64,000 nucleotides of DNA from Thiocapsa rosea (GCF_003634315.1 NZ_RBXL01000001.1:2894501-2958500); one strand, 5' to 3'. Shown: positions 8,467 through 18,350, counted from the stretch's first letter. Made by a program: numbers and translations. Notes: generated from the letters alone by a model not told the origin.

Positions 8467-9228
8467 CTACAGCCTGTAGAGGTTGTCGACTGAAGACTGT
8501 ACGGCCTCTCGGTGCCAACCCGAGGGTCCGTGGACCAGCATCTCGCCTTGATCCGGGTGCCATTCGGCCAACACCGAGCGCACGGCCTCTCGGCCGTCGA
8601 TCTGCAGGCGATGATCGCCCGGACGATGGGTGTGCCCGTGGATCAGGCGCGCGGCGCCGTAACGGCGCAGATAGTGTGCGACCGTCTCTTGGTTGACGTC
8701 CATGATGTCCAGGGCCTTCTCGGCGGTCGCGGCTCCGCTTTTGCGGCGGTAGTCGGCGGCGACCTGGCGACGCGCCGCGAGTGATCGCCAGAGGAAGAGG
8801 CGCTGCACCAGCGGGTTGCGGATGCGGCGCCGAAATCGCTGATAGGCGACGTCGTCGGTGCAGAGCAGATCGCCGTGCATGAGCAGCGTGGGCTCGCCGT
8901 CGAACCGGGCGAGGGTCGGGTCGCGCAGGAGCCGGCATCCGGTCTCGCGGCAGAAGGCCCGACCAATCAGGAAGTCGCGGTTGCCGTGCATCAGATGACA
9001 GCGGACCCCGGAGGCCGTGACGGCGGCGAGTGCGGCCTTCACCTCGGCGTTGGGCGTGCCGTCGTCGTCGTCGCCGATCCAGGCGTCGAAGATGTCGCCC
9101 AGGAGATAGAGTTGATCCGCCTCGCGGGCGCGCCCGGCGAGGAAGGCGATGAAGAGATCCACCGTCGCCGGTCGATCCGGCGACAGATGCAGGTCGGAGA
9201 CGAAGACGCTGACGTCTTCGGTCGGCAC
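8467..9228 (-). CDS. lpxH: UDP-2,3-diacylglucosamine diphosphatase
   Basis: 253 residues from a GTG start (complement of 9226-9228), chosen because the conserved beginning VSVFVSDLHLS follows at once. The open frame itself continues upstream antisense to ppiB without meaning. The metallophosphoesterase motifs are all present: SDLHLS, LLGDIFDAW, HGNRDF, HGDLL, IHGHTHRP. LpxH hydrolyses UDP-2,3-diacyl-GlcN to lipid X in lipid A synthesis at the inner membrane face. The gene lies 20 bp downstream of ppiB on the same strand, and the ppiB-lpxH pair divergent from cysS is a known gammaproteobacterial arrangement. Confidence 0.95.
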   Translation of the reverse strand: MPTEDVSVFVSDLHLSPDRPATVDLFIAFLAGRAREADQLYLLGDIFDAWIGDDDDGTPNAEVKAALAAVTASGVRCHLMHGNRDFLIGRAFCRETGCRLLRDPTLARFDGEPTLLMHGDLLCTDDVAYQRFRRRIRNPLVQRLFLWRSLAARRQVAADYRRKSGAATAEKALDIMDVNQETVAHYLRRYGAARLIHGHTHRPGDHRLQIDGREAVRSVLAEWHPDQGEMLVHGPSGWHREAVQSSVDNLYRL

Positions 9229-9248
9229 GCGTGTCCCGCCTCGGCGCG

Positions 9249-9737
9249 TTAGTCGGCGACGACCGCCTGCTCGAGGACAACATCCTGCACCGGCACGTCC
9301 TGGTGCCCGTGACGGGAGCCGGTCTGAACGCCGCGGATGGCGTTCACGACATCCATCCCCTCGACGACGTATCCGAAGACACAGTATCCCCAGCCGTCCT
9401 GCCCCGGATAATCCAGGAAGCCGTTGTCCGCGACATTGATGAAGAACTGCGACGTGGCCGAGTGCGGGTCCATGGTGCGCGCCATGGCGAGCGTGCCGTT
9501 GAGGTTCTTCAGTCCGTTCTTCGCCTCGTTCTCCACCGGAGCGCGTGTCGGCTTGGGCGTGAAGTCCGGCGTCATGCCGCCGCCCTGGATCATGAAACCG
9601 TCGATGACGCGGTGAAACAGCGTTCCGTCGTAGTGACCGTCGCGGACGTACTGCTCGAAGTTCGCGCAGGTCTTGGGCGCCTTCTCGGCATCCAGCTGGA
9701 TCAGGATGTCGCCGAGGGTGGTGGTGAGCTTGATCAT
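9249..9737 (-). CDS. ppiB: Cytoplasmic peptidyl-prolyl cis-trans isomerase B (cyclophilin)
   Basis: 162 residues. The start is the ATG at 9735-9737, preceded by GGAGAT; the open frame extends further upstream into a repeat. Cyclophilin signatures are clear: [44 protein letters not shown]. No signal peptide, as in PpiB rather than PpiA. It catalyses prolyl isomerisation in folding. Followed by lpxH; divergent from cysS, with two ~85-bp repeat elements filling the space between. Confidence 0.95.
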   Translation of the reverse strand: MIKLTTTLGDILIQLDAEKAPKTCANFEQYVRDGHYDGTLFHRVIDGFMIQGGGMTPDFTPKPTRAPVENEAKNGLKNLNGTLAMARTMDPHSATSQFFINVADNGFLDYPGQDGWGYCVFGYVVEGMDVVNAIRGVQTGSRHGHQDVPVQDVVLEQAVVAD

Positions 9738-9783
9738 CGGGGATCTCCGCAGGCTGTACTGGCGCGCCGGCGGCGCACGCGGG

Positions 9784-9872
9784 TTTAAACCGCGCCCGGC
9801 GCGGTATGCGTCGTTTGTTGGATTGGCTCGGCCGCGCCGGCTCCGACACATGTCGGAGCCGGCGCGGTTTAA
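9784..9872. repeat. 89-bp terminal-inverted-repeat element (GC subtype)
   Basis: Begins TTTAAACCGCGCC (9784-9796) and ends GGCGCGGTTTAA (9861-9872), perfectly complementary ends. A second inner palindrome (GGCTCCGACA/TGTCGGAGCC, 9839-9859) strengthens the fold. It lies upstream of ppiB. No coding capacity. Same size class and ends as copies at 12456, 21679, 27077 and 27196. Confidence 0.88.
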
Positions 9873-9892
9873 GGTATTCAAAAAGATCAAAT

Positions 9893-9978
9893 TTTAAACC
9901 GCGTTCCCACGAAGGGCCTGGACGCGCCAAACGTCGAGCTTACTCGAAAGTGCGCGTCTTGCTCCGGACGCGATCTAG
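9893..9978. repeat. 86-bp terminal-inverted-repeat element (AC subtype)
   Basis: Begins TTTAAACCGCGTTCC and ends CCGGACGCGATCTAG; the right end has diverged. The interior (GGGCCTGGACGCGCCAAACG) is shared with 7381-7455 and 21679-21763. It lies 20 bp from the preceding element, between ppiB and cysS, and may carry or displace the cysS promoter. Confidence 0.85.
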
Positions 9979-10117
9979 GTTGAATGGTACGGCCTTTGCG
10001 CAGTCGGGGAAAGGCGGGTTCACGCCTGCATCCTCGGCTTTGTTACCATGCCGGGCTTGCCGGAACCCGGCTCCGGACCCCTTGCGGCCCGGACCAACCC
10101 ACTCGCGAGTGCATTCC

Positions 10118-11518
10118 ATGTTGCAGATCCACAATAGCCTCACCCGCCGCAAAGAGCCCTTTGAGCCGATCGAGCCCGGCAAGGTGCGCATGTATGTCTG
10201 CGGCATGACCGTGTACGACTACTGCCATCTGGGTCATGCGCGCGTGATGGTGGTTTTCGATGTCGTCTATCGCTATCTGCGCGCGCTCGGGTACGAGGTG
10301 ACCTATATCCGCAACATCACGGACATCGACGACAAGATCATCCGTCGCGCGGCCGAGGCCGGCGAGCCGATGCAGGCGCTCACCGAGCGCTTCATCCAGG
10401 CCATGCACGAGGATTCCGATGCGCTCGGGATCCTGCCTCCGACCGACGAGCCGCGCGCCACGGCGCACATGGACGAGATCCTCGCCATGATCGGCACCCT
10501 GATCGAGAAGGGGCTCGCCTATGTCGCCGAGAACGGCGATGTCTACTACGCGGTGGCGCGCTTTGCGGGCTACGGGAAGCTCTCGGGGAAGGATCCACAG
10601 GATCTGCGCGCGGGCGCTCGGGTCGAGATCGACGAGGCCAAGCGCGACCCGCTGGACTTCGCGCTCTGGAAGTCCGCCAAGCCGGGCGAGCCGGCCTGGG
10701 ACTCGCCCTGGGGACCGGGACGGCCCGGCTGGCATATCGAGTGCTCGGCCATGAGCACCTGCGCACTGGGCCATCATTTCGACATCCACGGCGGCGGGGC
10801 GGATCTGCAGTTCCCGCATCACGAGAACGAGATCGCCCAGTCCGAAGGGGCCACCGGCGAGACCTTCGTGAACGTCTGGATGCACAACGGGTTCGTGCGC
10901 GTGAACGAAGAGAAGATGTCCAAGTCGCTCGGCAACTTCTTCACCGTGCGCGAGATCCTGGAGCGCTTCCGTCCCGAGGAGGTGCGCTATTTCATCCTGA
11001 CCAGCCAGTATCGCAGCCCGCTGAACTACGACGACGAGCACCTCGAGCAGGCCCGTGCGGCGCTGACCCGACTCTACACGGCGTTGCGCGGCGTGCCGGA
11101 TGTCGCGTCCGAGACGCCGGATGCGTCCGTTGCCGCGCCCTTCGTCGAGCGCTTTCATGCCGCGATGGACGACGACTTCAACACGCCCGAGGCGCTCGCG
11201 GTGTTGTTCGATCTGGTGCGCGAGGTCAACCGCATCCGAGCGGATGATCCCGGCGCTGCCGCCGGTCCGGCGGCCGTGCTGCGACGGCTCGGCGGCGTAC
11301 TCGGCATCCTGCAGGAGGATCCGGAGCTCTATCTTCGTGGCCGGGCCGACGACGGGGGGCTGTCGGATGAAGAGATCGAGAACCTGGTTCAGGCGCGAAT
11401 CGCCGCCCGCGCCGCCAAGGATTGGGGCGAGGCCGATCGGCTGCGCACGCTGCTGACGGAGGCGGGTATCGGTCTCGAGGACGGACCGAGCGGGACGGCT
11501 TGGCGGCGCGGGGCTTGA
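10118..11518 (+). CDS. cysS: Cysteinyl-tRNA synthetase
   Basis: 466 residues from ATG 10118 (E. coli enzyme 461). Class I synthetase: [10 protein letters not shown] with the first zinc-ligand Cys, HIGH box as HLGHAR, zinc ligands in HIECSAMS and HHENE, and KMSKS in [10 protein letters not shown]. It charges tRNA-Cys in the cytoplasm. The open frame extends about 100 codons upstream through repeat elements, but the conserved protein starts at MLQIHNSL. Divergent from ppiB-lpxH. No clear Shine-Dalgarno (GCATTCC precedes the ATG). Confidence 0.97.
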   Translation: MLQIHNSLTRRKEPFEPIEPGKVRMYVCGMTVYDYCHLGHARVMVVFDVVYRYLRALGYEVTYIRNITDIDDKIIRRAAEAGEPMQALTERFIQAMHEDSDALGILPPTDEPRATAHMDEILAMIGTLIEKGLAYVAENGDVYYAVARFAGYGKLSGKDPQDLRAGARVEIDEAKRDPLDFALWKSAKPGEPAWDSPWGPGRPGWHIECSAMSTCALGHHFDIHGGGADLQFPHHENEIAQSEGATGETFVNVWMHNGFVRVNEEKMSKSLGNFFTVREILERFRPEEVRYFILTSQYRSPLNYDDEHLEQARAALTRLYTALRGVPDVASETPDASVAAPFVERFHAAMDDDFNTPEALAVLFDLVREVNRIRADDPGAAAGPAAVLRRLGGVLGILQEDPELYLRGRADDGGLSDEEIENLVQARIAARAAKDWGEADRLRTLLTEAGIGLEDGPSGTAWRRGA

Positions 11519-11593
11519 CGGGGGCGAATGGATCTTTGGTATCCGAGACCCTTTGTTTGCGGGCCGAATCGTTGCGCGCACGGGTGCGGGCGG

Positions 11594-11656
11594 GAGAGGA
11601 TGGGTTTGGGCGTCGGAGCGGGGAGGATGGGTTTCGCTGCGCTTTACCCATCCTAC
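11594..11656. repeat. REP-like palindrome, GGATGGGTTTCGC type
   Basis: AGGATGGGTTTCGCTGCGC and its inverted partner TTTACCCATCCT form a hairpin at 11624-11654, with a further half copy at 11597-11609. The same family occurs at 21528-21648 and 34514-34694. Position after cysS could give transcription-attenuating structure, but there is no T-run typical of an intrinsic terminator. Confidence 0.75.
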
Positions 11657-11725
11657 GTTTTTTGCTTGTATTCGGGTGGTGCTGGTCCGCTTACGCCGCC
11701 AGTCTTGAATAAACCGTCGGGGAAT

Positions 11726-11857
<132 letters not shown>

Positions 11858-11876
11858 GCAGATCCTTCGACCCCGT

Positions 11877-12323
11877 TTACCGGTCCCGGCTCCACTGGTC
11901 TTGAGCGGTGCTGCGTGCGCGGCAGGCTTGCTCGCACTCGGTAGCGCGATTGGCGCAGTAGCCGAAGAGGTTCTCGGCGCAGGACCACCAGGGATAACCG
12001 CATTCGGAGCGCTCGAAAGCGGAGGCCAGACACCAGCGGTAGTCGACGAACGCCTCGCTGTAGCCTGCCTGGCATTGGCGATAGCTGTAGCGCGCATCGG
12101 CGTTGCATTGGTCTCGGACACCTTGGCATCCGCCGATACAGCTCAGCTCGGCGAGTTGTCCGGGCAAGCCCGGCGTTTGGGCACAGCCGGATGACAGGGC
12201 GGCGAGGAGCAGGCTCGAAAGGCCGAGTGCGAGGAGACGCGTGCTCCACCGCGCGACAAGCCGCGTCGTCTCGGGCAGCCCCTCGCCTGGCTTGGATCCG
12301 TGGATGAATGGCCTGGTTCGCAT
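11877..12323 (-). CDS. Cysteine-rich lipoprotein of unknown function
   Basis: 148 residues from the ATG at 12321-12323, chosen because GGAG sits 9 bases upstream and the signal peptide follows; upstream in-frame ATGs at 12434 and 12443 would add 37-40 residues of low-complexity charged sequence. The signal peptide has a long basic n-region, a hydrophobic core (LLALGLSSLLLAAL) and a lipobox LSSGC. The mature part carries about 12 cysteines (for instance CIGGCQG, CSTR-free RWCLAS, CGYPWWSC, CEQACRA), suggesting disulfides in the periplasm or outer membrane. Family not recognised. Confidence 0.65.
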   Translation of the reverse strand: MRTRPFIHGSKPGEGLPETTRLVARWSTRLLALGLSSLLLAALSSGCAQTPGLPGQLAELSCIGGCQGVRDQCNADARYSYRQCQAGYSEAFVDYRWCLASAFERSECGYPWWSCAENLFGYCANRATECEQACRARSTAQDQWSRDR

Positions 12324-12455
12324 CCCTGAGTCGCTCCGTGTCGGGTTGATTCGAGATCGGGGTCGGTCGCTGCGCGTCTCGCCGTTCCGGGAACTGTAGT
12401 CCGAAAGCGCCCCGCTGTGCAGGGTGCGATGCATGGGTTTCATGCGCGCTCGGTC

Positions 12456-12542
12456 TTAAACCGCGCCGTCTCCAGCGGTCGTCAAGTCGACCGGGGCCGA
12501 TCCCGTCCAAAAACATCGCATACCGCGCGGGGCGCGGTTTAA
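12456..12542. repeat. 87-bp terminal-inverted-repeat element (GC subtype)
   Basis: Begins TTAAACCGCGCC (12456-12467) and ends GGCGCGGTTTAA (12531-12542); interior not obviously shared with the AC-subtype copies. Sits in the divergent gap between two lipoprotein genes. Confidence 0.87.
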
Positions 12543-12691
12543 TGCTCCCCGGCCGGCGCGATTGGGCCTAAACTGACCGCGTGCTCACCGGGCAAGGAGA
12601 CGATCGAGGCGGTCTCGACCGGGACGATCACCGGTCCGGCTCACCCGTCCCGGCCGCTCGGTTTACCGGTCGTTGTGCGCGGAGAACGCTT

Positions 12692-13246
12692 ATGACCCGC
12701 TTCCATGTCGCTGCCCTATTGTCGCTCCTGCTCGGGGCCTGCGGACTCGTGCCGCCGAATCATCTGGGCGGGATCAGCGCGAGCGTTTCGCCGATGGACT
12801 ATGCTCGGCGTCTCTGCGCCCACCTTGATCCGGAGTCTTACTCCTCCTGCGTGAGCGAGGTCTTGGACGAGATCGACCGCGGCCAGCCGAATCGGTTGCC
12901 GCCGGGCTATTCAACCTCCGGTCCCTTCGCCGTCATCATGGGCGGCGAGGTCTACACCGGCGATTATCGCTCCTCGCCCTTCGCGGCCGATTTCCGCGTC
13001 TCCAACGGCCAAAACGCCTGCCGCGGCGGTTACAACGCCTTCACCGGCTCGGCCGACGCCGTCTTCGATGTCTATTGCGACGACGGTCGCAGCGGTTGGG
13101 CCGACATCATCCGCGCGAGCGACGGCCGCAACGGCATCGGCAAGATCGCCCTCGACGACGGGACCGAGGGCGACATCGTCTTCGGTCATTTGCCCCTCGG
13201 CGGTTTGGATCGAGGGCGGAACGACGCGCTTCGAGCTGAGTGGTGA
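12692..13246 (+). CDS. Lipoprotein of unknown function
   Basis: 184 residues from ATG 12692 (GGAGAA 6 bases upstream); the frame is open further upstream but the signal peptide MTRFHVAALLSLLLGAC, with lipobox LGAC, fixes the start. The mature region has a beta-rich look (FAVIMGGEVYTGDYRS, FRVSNGQNACRGGYNAFTG, DAVFDVYCDDGRSGWADI), resembling small outer-membrane or periplasmic lipoproteins, but I cannot name the family. The stop codon (GAG-TGG-TGA) lies in a heptanucleotide tandem repeat, so the C-terminal residues AEW are repeat-derived and the original end may have been different. Confidence 0.7.
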   Translation: MTRFHVAALLSLLLGACGLVPPNHLGGISASVSPMDYARRLCAHLDPESYSSCVSEVLDEIDRGQPNRLPPGYSTSGPFAVIMGGEVYTGDYRSSPFAADFRVSNGQNACRGGYNAFTGSADAVFDVYCDDGRSGWADIIRASDGRNGIGKIALDDGTEGDIVFGHLPLGGLDRGRNDALRAEW

Positions 13247-13286
13247 GTGGTGAGTAGTGAGTAGTGAGTAGTGAGTGGTGAGTGGC
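13238..13286. repeat. Heptanucleotide tandem repeat (GAGTRGT x7)
   Basis: Seven units of GAGTGGT/GAGTAGT in a row (two G-type, three A-type, two G-type), beginning inside the last codons of the lipoprotein gene and supplying its stop codon. The complementary heptamer (CACTCACCACTCACC) occurs inside the broken dehydrogenase copy at about 46831-46847. Confidence 0.92.
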
Positions 13287-13457
13287 GAAGCGATGCCTGC
13301 GATCGTCGCGAAGTGACGATGTCCCCGGGATCGACGACTTGCAGTCGTCTTCTTCCGCCGGCCAGGCGGCCCGCGGGATCGAATTCAATGCGCCGACGGT
13401 GGGTTGTGCCTCGCGCGGCTCGGCACAACCGACGATCACCGACCGACCCTCTCCGCC
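13287..13457. repeat. REP-like palindromes between lipoprotein and FAH genes
   Basis: GACGACTTGCAGTCGTC forms a hairpin near 13334-13350 and is shared, with the following CTCTTCCG-type stretch, with 45757-45840. GGTTGTGCCTCGCGCGGCTC plus GGCACAACC (13402-13430) is a second palindrome shared with 26040-26065 and 27851-27882. No gene is seen in the gap. Confidence 0.75.
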
Positions 13458-14273
13458 TCAGGCCAGGCTTCGCGCCTGCTCAACAGGGTTCTCCAGCGCC
13501 CCGATCGTCTCGATCTCGACCACCACCCGGTCGCCCGCGCTCAGGAACAGCGGCGGCGTGCGTGCGAAGCCGACGCCGGGCGGGGTGCCGGTGATGATCA
13601 CCGTGCCGGGCAAGAGCCTGGTGTCGCGGCTGAGGAAGGCGATCAGCTCGGCGATGGTGAAGATCATGTCGCTGGTGTGGCCGGTCTGGACGCGCTCGCC
13701 GTTGAGCGTGCAGATGACGCTCAGCGCTTGCGGGTCCGGGATCTCGTCGGCGGTGACCAAGACCGGCCCGAGCGGGCAGAAGCTATCGAAGCTCTTGCCG
13801 CGAATCCATTGGCCGGCGCCGCCTTCCTTCTGCCAGCGTCGCGCGGAGATGTCGTTGGCGCAGGTGTACCCCAGCACGTAATCGAGCGCGGACGCCACCG
13901 GGACGTCGTGCGCGGTGCGGCCGATGACCACGGCGAGCTCGGCCTCGTAGTCGACCTCGGGTCCGTGCTCGCAGGCGTTCGGCAGGATGATGGGCGCGCC
14001 CGGATCCGTGATCGCCGTGGTGGGCTTCATGAAGACGACCGGGTTGGCCGGGATGGCGGCCCCGGTCTCCTCGGCATGGGCGCGATAGTTCAGGCCGATG
14101 CCGTAGACGTTGACCGGGACGATCGGCGCCAGCCAGCGCGCCACCGCGATCTCGTCGGCGGTCTCGGTCAGACCCTCGTAGAGGTGACCGCCGAGCCGGC
14201 GGGCATGCCCGGCGTCGATCGGGATGCCGTAGTGGACGGTGCAGTGGGTGTCGAGAAAGCGGGCGATCTTCAT
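13458..14273 (-). CDS. Fumarylacetoacetate hydrolase (FAH) family protein
   Basis: 271 residues. The conserved FAH core is visible: VYGIGLNYRAHAEE, FMKPTTAITDPG, the metal-binding EVDYEAELAVVIG with acidic ligands, GYTCANDISARRWQ, and ITGTPPGVGFA. Family members hydrolyse or decarboxylate beta-diketo or oxo acids with Mg2+ or Mn2+ in the cytoplasm; the exact substrate cannot be given. It lies 36 bp downstream of the periplasmic coiled-coil gene on the same strand; the functions show no obvious link. Confidence 0.9.
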   Translation of the reverse strand: MKIARFLDTHCTVHYGIPIDAGHARRLGGHLYEGLTETADEIAVARWLAPIVPVNVYGIGLNYRAHAEETGAAIPANPVVFMKPTTAITDPGAPIILPNACEHGPEVDYEAELAVVIGRTAHDVPVASALDYVLGYTCANDISARRWQKEGGAGQWIRGKSFDSFCPLGPVLVTADEIPDPQALSVICTLNGERVQTGHTSDMIFTIAELIAFLSRDTRLLPGTVIITGTPPGVGFARTPPLFLSAGDRVVVEIETIGALENPVEQARSLA

Positions 14274-14309
14274 GTTCGTGGTCTCGTCGATAGCGGATGG
14301 ATACGGGAT

Positions 14310-15584
14310 TCAGCCGGCGCTGCGGGTTCGCAGCTGCTCGGTGAGTTTTTGGAATTCGCGCTGCATCTCCAGATTCTCGAAGGGGCGCAGGGTCGGGACT
14401 TGGCGATTCATCAGGCCGTCGAGCAGCTGTTGGCTCGATCGCACCAGGCTCACCAGCTCGCCGGACACCCGGACGGTCTCGTAGGTGTTCCAGGCGGCGG
14501 CGATATCCTTCTCGAGCTCGCGTCTTGCCTGCTTCACCTGCGCAGCCTGTTCCGCGAGGTAGCGGCGATAGATCTCGGCGGCCTGCACGGTCAACTGCTG
14601 TGCCTCCAGGTTGGCCGCGAGCACCTCCTGGCGTCCCGGCGACTCGCGCTGCAGGGCTCGGGTCTCGCCGGAGAGTTCTTGGGCACGCGCGATGATGGCG
14701 TCGATCTGCGGGACATACTGCTCCCCGATCGCCTCCTCGATCTGCAGGTGCATGCGGTTGAGCGCCTGCAGCAGGACGACATAGAGGCCGTAATAGCGTC
14801 GCGCGCTCTGTAGATCCTCGCCGCTTTGGGCGACCAGCACCTCGAGCTGGGCGGTGACCGCCTTGACGTTGTCGAACAAGATGCCCAGGTCGATCATATT
14901 GTCGCCGACGACGGTCGAGAGCAGCAGTTCGAGCTGATCGTCGGCCAGCTCCAGACCCATGCCGCGCAGCTCGCCGGCGAATTCCCGCTTCACCGCGGCC
15001 AGCTCGCCGTTCAGGCGGTCGATGTCGTCTTCCAGCGATCCAATCAGTCGATCGTAATCGGCGACGGTCCTTCTGAGCGTCGACTCCGCGGGGGCGGCGA
15101 TCCGCTTCTGCCGGGCGTCGGCGATCCCGGCACGGGCCTTCTCGATCTGGGCTTGGAGGATCCGGATCCGCTCGCGGTAGTTTTGGATCGGCGAGGTCGA
15201 GAGGATCTGCACCGCCGTGTCGAGCAGGGCATTGATCTCCTCGCGATTGGAGCGCCGATCGGCCCCGAACCAGGTCTTCTCGGGCAGCTCGCCGTGGCGC
15301 TCTTCCAGGACCAATGCCGAGTCCAGCGTGGGGACGACCGAGCCCCAGACCCGGGCGAAATCCCGATCGTCGGCAAAGAGTCCTTTCGCATCGGCGACGG
15401 CCCGATCGGCAAAGTCGCGCGAGCGCTCCCACCACCCGGTGGCGGTCTCGAGGGTTCTGTTCCAGACATCCGGCTGGGTTTCGGAGGCTGAGACTGCAGG
15501 GGGCTCGGTCTCGGCGGCGAGATCGCCGACGCCGCCGATGACGAGCGTCCCGAGGACAAGGATGAGCGGGGCGATAGGACGCAT
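14310..15584 (-). CDS. Secreted coiled-coil protein of unknown function
   Basis: 424 residues with an N-terminal signal peptide (hydrophobic residues 4-22, cleavage near LAAE). The rest is almost wholly helical, with long stretches predicted as coiled coil (about residues 130-220 and 330-420), rich in Glu, Arg, Gln and Leu. No catalytic motif or membrane segment is seen after the signal peptide. It might be a periplasmic structural or scaffold protein; I do not recognise the family. No good ribosome binding site was identified for the ATG at 15582-15584. Confidence 0.75.
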   Translation of the reverse strand: MRPIAPLILVLGTLVIGGVGDLAAETEPPAVSASETQPDVWNRTLETATGWWERSRDFADRAVADAKGLFADDRDFARVWGSVVPTLDSALVLEERHGELPEKTWFGADRRSNREEINALLDTAVQILSTSPIQNYRERIRILQAQIEKARAGIADARQKRIAAPAESTLRRTVADYDRLIGSLEDDIDRLNGELAAVKREFAGELRGMGLELADDQLELLLSTVVGDNMIDLGILFDNVKAVTAQLEVLVAQSGEDLQSARRYYGLYVVLLQALNRMHLQIEEAIGEQYVPQIDAIIARAQELSGETRALQRESPGRQEVLAANLEAQQLTVQAAEIYRRYLAEQAAQVKQARRELEKDIAAAWNTYETVRVSGELVSLVRSSQQLLDGLMNRQVPTLRPFENLEMQREFQKLTEQLRTRSAG

Positions 15585-15718
15585 GGGTAATGAGAATGCC
15601 TCGGCGGGTCTGTTTGCGCGGGTCCCGAGCCGGCGGGCTCGGCCGTGTCGGATGCTCGGCCCCGGCCACGGGTCGTCCGCGTGGAGTCTGCCACGCCCGG
15701 GCGGTCGGGTCGATTCGG

Positions 15719-15791
15719 GTGTCGGGCCATTGTCGAGCTAGTTTCGGGCCGATGTCGAGCCAGTGTCGAGCCAATGTCGAGCCAGCGAGCC
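15719..15791. repeat. Short degenerate tandem repeat (GTCGAGCCA unit)
   Basis: At least five imperfect copies of a 12-15 base unit built on TGTCGAGCCA occur between the coiled-coil gene and the 4.5S RNA gene. Function unknown; no promoter could be confidently assigned in or beside it. Confidence 0.7.
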
Positions 15792-15872
15792 GGCGTCGGG
15801 CGTTTGTCTTCGGTCGTGCGCTTTGTTAACCTTGCGCGTCGATTCGGGCCACGGCCCGCATGTCGATGTCAT

Positions 15873-15985
15873 GGTGGCTTGCGCCGGTCCCCTCGCAACG
15901 CGAAACCGTGAACCCGGTCAGGCCCGGAAGGGAGCAGCCGCAGCGGTTGAAGCGTGTGCCGGGGTGTGGCTGGCGTCGGCCGCCG
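15873..15985 (+). ncRNA. ffs: Signal recognition particle 4.5S RNA
   Basis: Contains the universally conserved SRP domain IV region GGTCAGGCCCGGAAGG and GAGCAGCC, with the 3' partner GCGTGTGCCGGG as in E. coli. The outer arms GGTGGC and GCCGCC pair, and a CCTCGCAACGC stretch matches the E. coli CCCGCAACGC. Length about 113 nt, as expected for the small bacterial form that binds Ffh. The position just upstream of dnaX is a common gammaproteobacterial arrangement. Ends are set by pairing and are accurate to a few bases; the promoter is not clear. Confidence 0.93.
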
Positions 15986-16108
15986 CCCCACCCGATCGGG
16001 TCGGGCGGGTGGGCGTCGTCTTCGTGGATTCGTTTCCAGCCAATCACCGTTCACCACGCGCCACTCTATCAGCCGCCCCACACGGAATTCCTCCGACTCG
16101 AACCACGC

Positions 16109-17815
16109 ATGTCCTACCAGGTGCTCGCCCGCAAATGGCGCCCCAAGAGCTTCGATGATCTGGTCGGACAATCGCATGTCGTCCGCGCACTCTCCAACGC
16201 GCTCGATCGCGACCAGCTCCATCATGCCTATCTCTTTACCGGCACCCGCGGTGTCGGCAAGACCACGCTTGCCCGCATCCTCGCCAAGGCGCTGAACTGC
16301 GAGGAGGGTGTGAGTGCGCGCCCCTGCGGGGTCTGCGCGTCCTGTCGTGAGATCGACGGCGGGCGTTTCGTCGATCTGATCGAGGTGGATGCCGCCTCGC
16401 GCACCAAGGTCGACCAGACCCGCGAGCTTCTGGACAACGTCCCCTATGCCCCGGCCCGTGCACGCTATAAGGTCTATCTGATCGACGAGGTGCACATGTT
16501 CTCCAACCACAGCTTCAACGCCTTGTTGAAGACCTTGGAGGAGCCGCCGCCGCATGTGAAGTTCCTGCTCGCGACCACCGACCCGCAAAAGGTTCCGGTC
16601 ACGGTGCTCTCGCGCTGTCTGCAGTTGAATCTGCGCCGTCTCTTGCCCGAGGAGATCCGTGCCCGGCTCCAGCATGTCCTGGAGGCCGAGGGACTTGAGT
16701 TTCAGGCCTCCGCGCTGCCCTTGCTGGCCCGCGGTGCCGACGGCAGCATGCGCGACGGCTTGAGTCTGCTCGATCAGGCGATCGCCTTCGGCGGCGGGCG
16801 GGTCGAGGAGTCGGGCGTGCGCACCATGCTCGGGACCCTGCCGGGTGATCTGACGCTGGATCTGCTCGACGCGTTGGCGGCGGGCGACGGCGCGCGCGTG
16901 CTGACCGAGGTCGAGCGCGTGGCCTCCCTCACGCCGGATTTCGAAGAGCTGCTGCGCGAGCTGATCACGCTGCTGCACCGCTTGGCACTGCTTCAGCAGG
17001 TGCCCGAGACACTGGCCCCGGACGATCCGGATGCCGCGCGTCTGAAGGCGCTGGCAGGCGCGCTCCCGGCCGAGGACCTACAGCTTTATTATCAGGTGGC
17101 GCTGACCGGGCAAGCCGACCTGCCGCTCGCCCCCGATCCGCGCGCCGGTTTCGAGATGGTCCTGCTGCGCGCCCTGGCGTTTCGGCCGGGTCCGCATCGG
17201 GACGAACCCACGCGAGCGCCGACGCGCCCCGCGCCCCTGCGCGAGACCGCGCCCGGCGGTGCGGCCAACTCGCCACTGTCCTCGCCAGCGTCCTCGCCAG
17301 TATCCTCACCGGTATCGATGCTCCGGCCGGTTGCCGAGCCGCGCGTCGCCGAGCCTGCGCCGGCGCAGCGTGCGGCTGCCGCAGTCTACGCGCCGACCGA
17401 GACTCCGGGCGCCGCGCGTGCAGTCGTGCTCACCTCGCACGCGGAATGGCTCGCGCTCGTGGATCGTCTGGAGCTGGGCGGGATCGCGAGCCAGATCGCC
17501 CATCATTGCGATCTGAAAGGCTGGGCGGACGGGCAACTCTCGCTCGGCTTGGATCCGGCCGCCGAGCATCTGCGCTCCCCGGGTGCGGAAGCGCGCCTGC
17601 ACGCCGCGCTGGAAAAGACCATGGGGACGGCGGTTAAGCTCGACATCCAGGTCGCCCGGCCGCAGCGCGAGACCCTGGCCCAGCGACGCGAGCGCGAGAC
17701 CGGCGAGCGTCGTCAGGCGGCGGTCTCCGCGATGGAGGAGGACCCGGTTGCGCGCGCGATGCAGGACGAACTCGACGCGAGCTGGATCGCCGGGAGTATC
17801 GAGCCGACCGATTGA
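16109..17815 (+). CDS. dnaX: DNA polymerase III subunit tau (clamp loader)
   Basis: 568 residues from ATG 16109; [17 protein letters not shown] is the classical N-terminus, while the longer open frame upstream overlaps the SRP RNA. Domains: AAA+ ATPase with Walker [10 protein letters not shown], zinc-binding cysteines (CEEG, CGVCASC), DEVHMFS (Walker B), [10 protein letters not shown] and sensor/arginine-finger region up to about 240; clamp-loader collar to about 370; Pro/Ala-rich linker; C-terminal tau domain. It loads the beta clamp and joins polymerases to helicase. I see no A-AAA-AAG slippery heptamer like that of E. coli, so a frameshifted gamma form is not evident. First gene of the dnaX-ybaB-recR cluster. 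Confidence 0.97.
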   Translation: MSYQVLARKWRPKSFDDLVGQSHVVRALSNALDRDQLHHAYLFTGTRGVGKTTLARILAKALNCEEGVSARPCGVCASCREIDGGRFVDLIEVDAASRTKVDQTRELLDNVPYAPARARYKVYLIDEVHMFSNHSFNALLKTLEEPPPHVKFLLATTDPQKVPVTVLSRCLQLNLRRLLPEEIRARLQHVLEAEGLEFQASALPLLARGADGSMRDGLSLLDQAIAFGGGRVEESGVRTMLGTLPGDLTLDLLDALAAGDGARVLTEVERVASLTPDFEELLRELITLLHRLALLQQVPETLAPDDPDAARLKALAGALPAEDLQLYYQVALTGQADLPLAPDPRAGFEMVLLRALAFRPGPHRDEPTRAPTRPAPLRETAPGGAANSPLSSPASSPVSSPVSMLRPVAEPRVAEPAPAQRAAAAVYAPTETPGAARAVVLTSHAEWLALVDRLELGGIASQIAHHCDLKGWADGQLSLGLDPAAEHLRSPGAEARLHAALEKTMGTAVKLDIQVARPQRETLAQRRERETGERRQAAVSAMEEDPVARAMQDELDASWIAGSIEPTD

Positions 17816-18023
17816 AACCGGCGTGCCGGCACGCAAACGACGCGCCGGGCGTTTCTGTTGCGCCGAATCTCCGTGCGGAGGTTCGGGTGGACTGGGGTCG
17901 CACTGCGACGGATTCTTCCAACGAGATAGCCAACCGAGAAGAGAGGATGCGGGAGATGGACGGCGTTCGCCGCCGTGCGCTATCCCGCCTCGGCCCCGGG
18001 GCCGAGGTTTCCCGCGACAACGC

Positions 18024-18350
18024 ATGATGAAAGGTGGAATCGGTAACCTGCTCAAGCAAGCGCAGAAGATGCAGGAAGACATGAAGCTGGCCCAAGAGCG
18101 GCTCGCCCTGGAAGAGGTCGTCGGCGAGTCCGGCGGCGGTATGGTCAAGGTGACCATGAACGGCCGCTATCAGGTCAGTCGGGTGGAGATCGACCCCGGC
18201 GTGATGGGCGACGACAAGGAGATGCTCGAGGATCTCATCACCGCCGCCGTCAACGGTGCAAGCCAGCGCGTGGCCGAGAAGGCGAAGGAGAACATGGCGG
18301 AGCTGACCGCCGGGTTGCCCTTGCCGCCCGGGATGAAGCTGCCCTTCTAG
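18024..18350 (+). CDS. ybaB: YbaB/EbfC family nucleoid-associated protein
   Basis: 108 residues from tandem ATGs at 18024/18027. Small basic-acidic protein with [13 protein letters not shown] at the N-terminus and the [12 protein letters not shown]-terminus typical of the family. It forms a tweezer-like dimer that binds DNA. It lies between dnaX and recR, as in most gammaproteobacteria. The 208-bp gap after dnaX is longer than usual and contains GCGGAGGTTC-type sequence but no recognisable gene. Confidence 0.94.
   Translation: MMKGGIGNLLKQAQKMQEDMKLAQERLALEEVVGESGGGMVKVTMNGRYQVSRVEIDPGVMGDDKEMLEDLITAAVNGASQRVAEKAKENMAELTAGLPLPPGMKLPF

Noticed and set aside
8467-9930. A 487-codon frame joining lpxH with upstream sequence
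   Set aside because: The upstream part is antisense-frame overlap with ppiB. LpxH starts at the GTG at 9226-9228 and ppiB is complete in another frame.
16109-17815. Programmed frameshift for a gamma form of DnaX
   Set aside because: No A-AAA-AAG slippery heptamer or adjacent stop arrangement like that of E. coli was found in the gene.
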